Part shown: piece by piece, positions 57,600 to 64,000 of the stretch
Position numbering within the stretch: position 1 is the first letter of the stretch
Layout of the letters: each line of letters begins with the position of its first letter
Assembly (NCBI GenBank): GCA_032716605.1
Contig: CM064519.1
Span: 26,634,019 to 26,698,018, forward strand
Reading direction: 5' to 3'
DNA length: 64,000 nucleotides
Source: Paralithodes platypus
Lineage: Eukaryota; Arthropoda; Malacostraca; Decapoda; Lithodidae
Position numbers and translations under genes: made by a program
The notes under the pieces: model-generated
Told to the model about the DNA's origin: nothing
What the model saw: the letters and a program-made list of their open reading frames with translations, nothing else
Database searches by the model: none

Positions 57600-58660
57600 A
57601 TTTAAGACTATTTCTTCTTCGAACTGTTTTATGTTAAGACTATTTCTTCAGACTATTATTTTTACTTTACGGTATTTCTTCTACAGACTATTTTGCTTTA
57701 GACTATATCTTCTACAGACTATTTTGCTTTAGACTATATCTTCTACAGACTATTTTGCTTTAGACTATATCTTCTACAGACTATTTTGCTTTAGACTATA
57801 TCTTCTACAAACTATTTTGCTTTAGACTATATCTTCTATAGACTATTTTACTTTAGACTATTTCTTCTACAGACTATTTTGCTTTAGACTATATCTTCTA
57901 TAGACTATTTTACTTTAGACTATATCTTCTTCAGACTATTTTACTTTTGACTATATCTTCTACAGAATATTTTACTTTTGACTATACCATCTACAGACTA
58001 TTTTTACTTTTGACTATCTTCTACAGACTATTTATACTTTAGACTATATCTTCTACAACCTATTTTGCTTTAGACTATATCTTCTACATACTATTTATAC
58101 TTTAGACTATATCTTCTACAGCCTATTTTGCTTTAGACTATATCTTCTACAGCCTATTTTGCTTTAGACTATATCTTCTACAGACTATTTATACTTTAGA
58201 CTATATCTTCTAAGCCTATTTTGCTTTAGACTATATCTTCTACAGCCTATTTTGCTTTAGACTATATCTTCTACAGCCTATTTTGCTTTAGACTATATCT
58301 TCTACAGACTATTTATACTTTAGACTATATCTTCTAAGCCTATTTTGCTTTAGACTATATCTTCTACAGACTATTTATACTTTAGACATTATCTTCTACA
58401 GCCTATTTTGCTTTAGACTATATCTTCTACAGCCTATTTTGCTTTAGACTATATCTTCTACAGCCTATTTTACTTTAGACTATATCTTCTACAGACTATT
58501 TTGCTTTAGACTATATCTTCTACAGACTATTTTGCTTTAGACTATATCTTCTACAGACTATTTTACTTTAGACTATATCTTCTACTGACTATTTTACTTT
58601 AGACTATTTCTTCTACAGACTATTTTACTTTAGAATATCTCTTCTTCAGACTATTTCGTT
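57600..58660 (+). repeat. 31-bp minisatellite, about 33 copies, two subtypes
   Basis: Unit GACTATATCTTCTACAGACT plus ATTTTGCTTTA. A subtype has ATTTATACTTTA and another GCCTATTTTGC. Degenerate at both edges. Confidence 0.94.
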
Positions 58661-59271
58661 TTCCCCTTTGCCATTCCTGCCTCCCTCCCTCCTTCCTTTA
58701 TCAAGCTTTCTGGCCTTTTTCGTTCGACTTATTTCTTTCTCTTTGCTCTCTCAACGTTCTTTTTCACGATTCCCCTCCCCTCCCTCCGTCTACATATGGC
58801 CAGTTGCCTACACATACACACACACGTACACACACACATAGAGTTTCACATACACGCTCTTACTCATACATGCGCACTAACATACATACATACATACATA
58901 TGTAGTATCTCAGCAAGAAATCACACTATCATTCTTACTCACATATACACACACACGTAATTGCTTACTCATACATGCACATTAACATTCATGTATATAT
59001 TCATGCTGTATATCTGTAAGAAACCACGCTATCTCTCTCTCTCTCTCTATCTCACACACACACACACATACAGTACATATATACTGACATACACAAGGCA
59101 CACACATACACATACATTGGCACATACAGTACATATATACTGACACACACAACACACACACTGGCATACACATTACGTATATACTGACATACACAAGACA
59201 CACACAGAAACACACACACTGGCATATACAGTACATATATACTGCCATACACCAGGTACACACACACACAG
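58661..59271. repeat. CA-rich degenerate microsatellite region
   Basis: CACACACATA, CATACATACA and CTCTCTCT motifs grading into the 28-bp array. Confidence 0.8.
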
Positions 59272-59750
59272 TACATATATACTGACACACACACAGCAAG
59301 ACATATATACTGACACACACACAGCAAGACATATATACTGACACACACACAGCAAGACACATATACTGACACACACACAGCAAGACATATACTGACACAG
59401 CAAGACATATATACTGACACACACAGCAAGACATATATACTGACACACACACAGCAAGACATATATACTGACACACACACAGCAAGACACATATACTGAC
59501 ACACACACAGCAAGACATATATACTGACACACACACAGCAAGACATATATACTGACACACACACAGCAAGACATATATACTGACACACACACAGCAAGAC
59601 ATATATACTGACACACACACAGCAAGACATATATACTGACACACACACACAGTACATATATACTGACACACACACAGCAAGACATATATACTGACACACA
59701 CACAGCAAGACATATATACTGACACACACACAGCAAGACACATATACTCA
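59272..59750 (-). repeat. 28-bp minisatellite, about 16 copies
   Basis: Unit GCAAGACATATATACTGACA plus CACACACA. Some units lack CA dinucleotides. Produces the repeated Cys/Val/Ile ORFs on the minus strand. Confidence 0.95.
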
Positions 59751-60079
59751 CTTTCTCTTTGTTTTTCTCTCTCCCCCTTTACTGTCTCCTGTTCCCACTC
59801 AATCTCTCCCCTTCACTTTGAGCACTTCCTGCCTTTATCTATTTATATAAAAGCCTCTATGTAGGTTGTAAGCTTTTTTATTTTGTAAGCTTATGTGTAC
59901 ACCTTTCCATCTTTTTAAAGCTTCGTATATATCTTAAAACCCAATATGTTTTATTATATATTAAATAGTATATGTTTTTATACATAAGAAATGCATCAAA
60001 TACATACATCTGATAACTTACCATAATGATGCCTTTATTAATCAATTACTTGAACGTCATTTGATAAGTGTGTCAATAA
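59751..60079. other. No gene recognised
   Basis: AT-rich sequence. Confidence 0.3.
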
Positions 60080-60245
60080 TTAGTGTGTACATGGTCGAAT
60101 TTCTTTCACTGGTATCGGAAACTAGACTGATGATAGATTAATTGTGTTGACAGTATAATTTGAATAGTTTACCTCACATGCCACCAGTACAGACCTTTGC
60201 TGAGGATAAATGTTGAGGAAAATATCGCTCGTTTGCTACCGGCTT
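60080..60245 (+). mobile_element. Family G element, decayed
   Basis: TTTCACTGGTATCGGAAACT, AGACTGATGATAGATTA and a right end AAATATCGCTCGTTTGCTAC. The left TIR is not preserved. Confidence 0.6.
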
Positions 60246-60341
60246 TACCCAGACTGCAATATGAGTATCGTACACTCTATATTATAGGGAAGCAACTCAC
60301 TTGTTATTATATCAACCTCGGCAATCAATGACTATGCAAAT

Positions 60342-60581
60342 TTAAGGGGATAGTGGCAGTTTTTTGGGGTCTATCAATTCATGTATTAATATATTTTTTT
60401 AGTTTCCTCGCTAGACCTCCACCAAGCTTAGAAAAACACCCCCTAGACACTCCTTCAAGATAAATTTGTACAATGTTCTAGGAAGTGTTTTTTTTAAGCT
60501 TGATGAACGTCTGGCGAGGAAACTAAAAATTAATAAATATATTAATAAATAGACCCCAACAAATAATAATTGTGCCCTTAA
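60342..60581. mobile_element. Hairpin element built from two family A right arms
   Basis: TTAAGGGGATAGTGG ... TTTCCTCGCTAGACCTCCAC ... GATAAATTTGTACAATG then mirrored GAACGTCTGGCGAGGAAACT ... GTGCCCTTAA. 240 bp with TTAA at both ends and no units or hairpin core. Confidence 0.82.
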
Positions 60582-60863
60582 ACCCAACTGATTCAACTCA
60601 CATATTGTGCCTCATAAACCAGTATGAGAGTGGAATCTGCTGTGACAGACTAAACCATTGAATCATCTGTAGAAGCCTTGCATAGTCTAAAGGGTTAAGG
60701 ATAGTTCGTAATAGCAAATAGTATATCGATGGATGTTCAATCTCTGTGTTCCAAATAGTCTCTGGCAAACATCTACCCTCTCTCTCGCACTCACTATCCC
60801 CCTCTCTCTCCTCCCCCCTCTATCTCTCTCGCACTCACTATCCCCCTCTCCCTCACCTCAAGT

Positions 60864-61838
60864 CTTCAAGTCTGCCGTCTCTGCCAGCAACGAGAGAATT
60901 TGACAGTGAAATTAGATGAAGCCTACAACAAGATCAACATCCTCACCATGAAGCTGGAATCACTCCAAGAGTTTGTAACACTCAACGTTGGAGTACCACA
61001 AACTTCAATTGTCACCACAACTCCAGCAGCCATCAACGCCCCAACGTCAACTGCCAACAATTCAACGCCTGCAGTAGCCATTTCAGCTGATGGTTCCGAT
61101 ACTCAAGAAACAAATAGTAACTCTCTTCCCCCTCAAGACAACTTCCGTGTCGTGAGGAACAATGTTTGCCCCAAGACCAGGAAACCCATACCGATTACCG
61201 AGTGTCAAAACCGCTTCCAGATACTCGCAGACTCAGATGACGAAGCGGAAATAGAAGAAGTCCGGCTCGTGGGAGACTCGATGATACGTGGTCAGCTCAC
61301 AGAGTTTTGCGCCAGAGCACCTAAGACCAGGAAGCGTTTTTGTATCCCTGGTGGTGGTGTGGACGACGTAGTTGCTGCAGTTGACGAAGTATCTAAGCTG
61401 GCCCCTGCTAATACAATGTACGTCATCCACGTTGGATCCAACGATGTACAGCGAACCCGGTCGGAAGATTTGCTTTTAAAGTACCAGCAGCTGATCAAGT
61501 CGTTTAAGGAGAAGTCATCAAGGATCATTGTCTCAGGAATCGTCCCCCGGCTTGGTGTAGAGAGTCGATTTTACAACATAGCCACCAGCACAAATCGTTG
61601 TCTAGCAAACCTCTGCAGGAAGGAAAACGAGGGATTCGTCGACACCTGGGACAATTTCTACTACGATGACTATTTGTTTTCGGACGATGGAGTTCATCTG
61701 AACCAGGTGGGAGCAGCACGTTTTGGGCGTCTTCTCAACGATGCGGTGAAGGATTTTCGGAGAAGAAATCGACTCAGCACAGGACAACCAGGAAGGAGGA
61801 CCGAAGACAGCGAGGGCGGCAACCTGCGAAGGAATTAA
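60864..61838 (+). CDS. CR1 copy 2 ORF1: SGNH/GDSL esterase, intact
   Basis: Open for at least 312 codons from 60900, and open further upstream through a VCRLCQQRE stretch that supplies a CxxC pair. No ATG start is evident there. Order counted from 60900: short coiled-coil-like segment (residues 3-27), Ser/Thr-rich linker (35-80), then the hydrolase. Nucleophile block VGDSMIRGQ (Ser 127), oxyanion glycine IPGGGVDD (about 151-153), GSND block (179-182) and DGVHLN with Asp 263 and His 266. Esterase ORF1 proteins are known from CR1-like elements. Catalytic residues are all present, unlike the disrupted copy at 15476-16030. Confidence 0.88.
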   Translation, partial: LQVCRLCQQRENLTVKLDEAYNKINILTMKLESLQEFVTLNVGVPQTSIVTTTPAAINAPTSTANNSTPAVAISADGSDTQETNSNSLPPQDNFRVVRNNVCPKTRKPIPITECQNRFQILADSDDEAEIEEVRLVGDSMIRGQLTEFCARAPKTRKRFCIPGGGVDDVVAAVDEVSKLAPANTMYVIHVGSNDVQRTRSEDLLLKYQQLIKSFKEKSSRIIVSGIVPRLGVESRFYNIATSTNRCLANLCRKENEGFVDTWDNFYYDDYLFSDDGVHLNQVGAARFGRLLNDAVKDFRRRNRLSTGQPGRRTEDSEGGNLRRN

Positions 61839-62447
61839 ATGCTAATCTGTCAAGAACCGCGAATTTGGATAAAGCTCCACCATCACGACCCAAATTCAAA
61901 ACCGCCAGGGATAACGACCGAGGACCGATGTCAGCCATGAATGTAAATGTAGATCCGACCAGAACCAAAAATTTGATTAAAGAACGTTCTGCGAGTTCTA
62001 AAACCGCAACTTTAAAGGTTTTCTATGCAAATGCTCGTAGCATACGCAATAAATTTTCAGATTTAGAGGAACTAGTGTTTACCGAAAATTATGATGTGAT
62101 TGGTATAACAGAATCTTGGCTCAATACAGTAGATAGAGACTTTTTAGCAGAGTATTCACTTCCCGGTTATGTAATGTTTGAGAAAAGCCGAATAAATAAA
62201 AATGGAGGTGGCGTTTTATTTTATATCAAAGAAAGTCTTAACCCGACCCTCTTGTCAAAACCTCAAATTGTGAACGTCGACACATCTTTTGTGCTAATAA
62301 AGAATAATAAAGGTACAAAAATAATACTTGCATTAATATACAGACCTCCAGCTCAATCAGTGCAAACTGACCGAGAAATTTATGAACAAATTGCAGATGT
62401 AAGTAACTCACAAGATACCGTATTTTTTTGGCGACTTTAATTTACCT
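61839..62447 (+). pseudogene. CR1 copy 2 ORF2: endonuclease N-terminal part
   Basis: The frame is open across the ORF1 stop. The first in-frame ATG is near 61928. LKVFYANARSIRNK, IGITESWLN and LALIYRPP are visible. An extra T before the GDFN block shifts the frame and ends it at 62440. Confidence 0.85.
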
Positions 62448-63026
62448 GTGACCAAGTGGGGCGATACTCTTACTTCACACTCCGGACATGACTTGTATAC
62501 GAACTTGCAAGAGAGTTCGCTTTATCAATTTGTTCGAACACCGACCCGTGGTAATAACGTTCTTGACATTGTACTTGCAACAAAAGAAGAATTAATAGAG
62601 AATTTGAATGTTGGTGATGAATTCAGTAACAGCGACCATCGTACGATAACTTTCACTTTAAACTTTACCAGTAAAGAACCAAATAGTAGCATCGAAAAGG
62701 TCCCTAATTTCAAGAAAGCAAACTTTCATAAACTTAGAGCTATGTTTAAAGAAACTGACTGGAGCTTTTTAATTAACAATAACGACATAAATACATCTTG
62801 GAAGTTATTCGAAACCACTTACCTAAAAGCAGTGCAAGACTGCATACCATCGAAAATACGGCGTCCAGGCCATAATAATAAACCCAAATGGTGGAATAAA
62901 GATATTTCAAACTGCCTGCTTGCTAAAAATTTTACTAATGATAGATTAAAATCCTCACAAAATGACGAAGAACGGGTGATTTTCAAAAGGCCTTTGACAA
63001 AGTTCCCCACAAACGTTTACTGCTAA
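62448..63026 (+). pseudogene. CR1 copy 2 ORF2: endonuclease C-terminal part, then deletion junction
   Basis: MTKWGDTLTSHSGHDLYTNL, NVLDIVLATKEEL and SDHRTITF complete the endonuclease. After SSQNDEER the frame changes at the 755-bp deletion and stops at 63026. Confidence 0.87.
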
Positions 63027-64000
63027 AACTAAAAGCGCATGGAATACAAGACGGTGTGTTGAAATGGATAGAAAATTGGCTCAGCGACAGAAAGCAAAGA
63101 GTAGTCATAAACGGTAAGGCATCTAAATGGACCAATGTAAGTAGCGGGGTACCCCAGGGATCGGTACTAGGACCAATTATCTTTCTAATTTACATCAACG
63201 ACATAGATGAGGGTCTCACCTGTACAATCTCAAAATTTGCTGACGATACAAAAATTGCAAATAGCGTACTCTCAAAAGATCAAGTTGACGATATGCAACA
63301 CAATCTAGATAAATTGTCACATTGGGCCCAAATTTGGCAAATGAGTTTCAATGCGGATAAATGTAAAGTACTACATATCGGATACCTAAATGAGAAAGCA
63401 AACTATTCGATGAATGGCACTCAGCTTAAGAATGTAAACAGAGAAACCGATCTGGGAGTAACAATATCGAGTAACCTAAAACCGAGTCAACAATGTTCAG
63501 AAGTTGTTAAGAAGGCAAACAAAATAATTGGCTTTATAGGCAGGTCATTTGAGCATAAATCCAAATACGTTATCCTAACCCTTTACAATTCCTTAGTCCG
63601 CCCTCTTCTGGAATACTGCGTTCAATGCTGGTGCCCTTATTACCAAAAAGATATAAACAAGCTAGAACGAGTTCAACGTAGAGTTACCAAAATGATACCT
63701 AGCCTAAAGAACAAACCATACGAAGAGCGTCTTAGAGAATTAAATCTATTTCCTTTAGCCCAGCGCAGATTAAGAGGTGACTTAATTCAAGTGTTCAAAA
63801 TCATCAAAGGCATCGACAATATGAACTGTAGTAAGTACTTCACTATCAACCAATCTAATTACACGCGGGGAAACGGTTGCAAAATTATTGGTAAATCTTT
63901 TAACTCACACGAATCTAAGAATTTCTTCTTCAATCGAGTTTTCAACTTGTGGAATGGGCTTCCCCGACACGTTATAGACTGCAGCACCGTTGATTCATTT
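62978..64000 (+). pseudogene. CR1 copy 2 ORF2: RT palm and thumb, open to window end
   Basis: DFQKAFDKVPHKRLL, SGVPQGSVLGPIIF, KFADDTKIA (about 63232-63258), DKCKVLHIGY, RPLLEYCVQCWCPYY and LWNGLPRHVID. 341 codons without a stop. In the last 235 residues I count eight differences from copy 1. Confidence 0.88.

Larger units (their letters stand above)
60860..64000 (+). mobile_element. CR1-type LINE with esterase ORF1 (copy 2), runs off the window
   Basis: ORF1 is intact. ORF2 has a one-base insertion in a T run (about 62421-62428), and a 755-bp deletion relative to copy 1 joined at about 62976, which removes the RT fingers. From 62978 the palm and thumb are open to the window end. The 5' limit is uncertain because it emerges from a CT/CCC-rich tract. 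Confidence 0.9.

Noticed and set aside
58982..59751. Cys/Val/Ile-rich ORFs of up to 253 codons on the minus strand
   Set aside because: Translations of the 28-bp CA-rich array in several frames. Not a cysteine-rich protein gene.

Overview
This window looks like gene-poor, repeat-saturated DNA from an animal nuclear genome. The non-LTR reverse transcriptase families, the very dense CA/TC/AT microsatellites and the minisatellites suggest a crustacean, possibly a decapod. That is inference, because no conserved host protein identifies the species. There are no bacterial operons, rRNA genes or CRISPR arrays. Most long open reading frames are translations of simple repeats.

The only good candidate for a host gene is on the + strand. 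Two exons (36551-37421 and 40924-41660) have canonical splice sites, and their phases join exactly into 536 codons of Ser/Thr/Pro/His-rich protein that I cannot name.

Non-LTR retrotransposons: two long relatives of one CR1-type LINE lie in opposite orientation. One is at 12272-16030 (-) and the other starts near 60860 (+) and runs off the window. Both carry an SGNH esterase ORF1 and an endonuclease-RT ORF2. A second CR1 lineage is at 21984-23084 and a third, decayed one at 26280-27205, 28560-28990 and 33304-33562. A Jockey-like fragment (5439-6373) and an RTE-like fragment (50183-51946) each have a clear target-site duplication.

DNA transposon derivatives: I named these families from the sequence. 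A and B are TTAA-flanked and share a core with two adjacent hairpins. A also carries a variable number of about 32-bp units, and B is a foldback element. C is TTAA-flanked with CCC termini. G has TIRs containing GTCACACGAGCG. Several are TA-flanked and mariner-like. D and E are other dispersed repeats. tRNA-derived SINEs are scattered throughout.

Tandem arrays: periods of 28, 29, 30, 31, 31, 39, 41, 53 (106 higher-order), 68 and 71 bp occupy much of 6.4-11.2, 25.7-26.1, 30.3-32.1, 34.7-35.7, 43.5-44.1 and 57.6-59.8 kb. At least two of them (30 bp and 68 bp) appear to be expansions of an internal segment of a dispersed element. Most of the biology here is repeat birth, nesting and decay around one sparse intron-containing gene.
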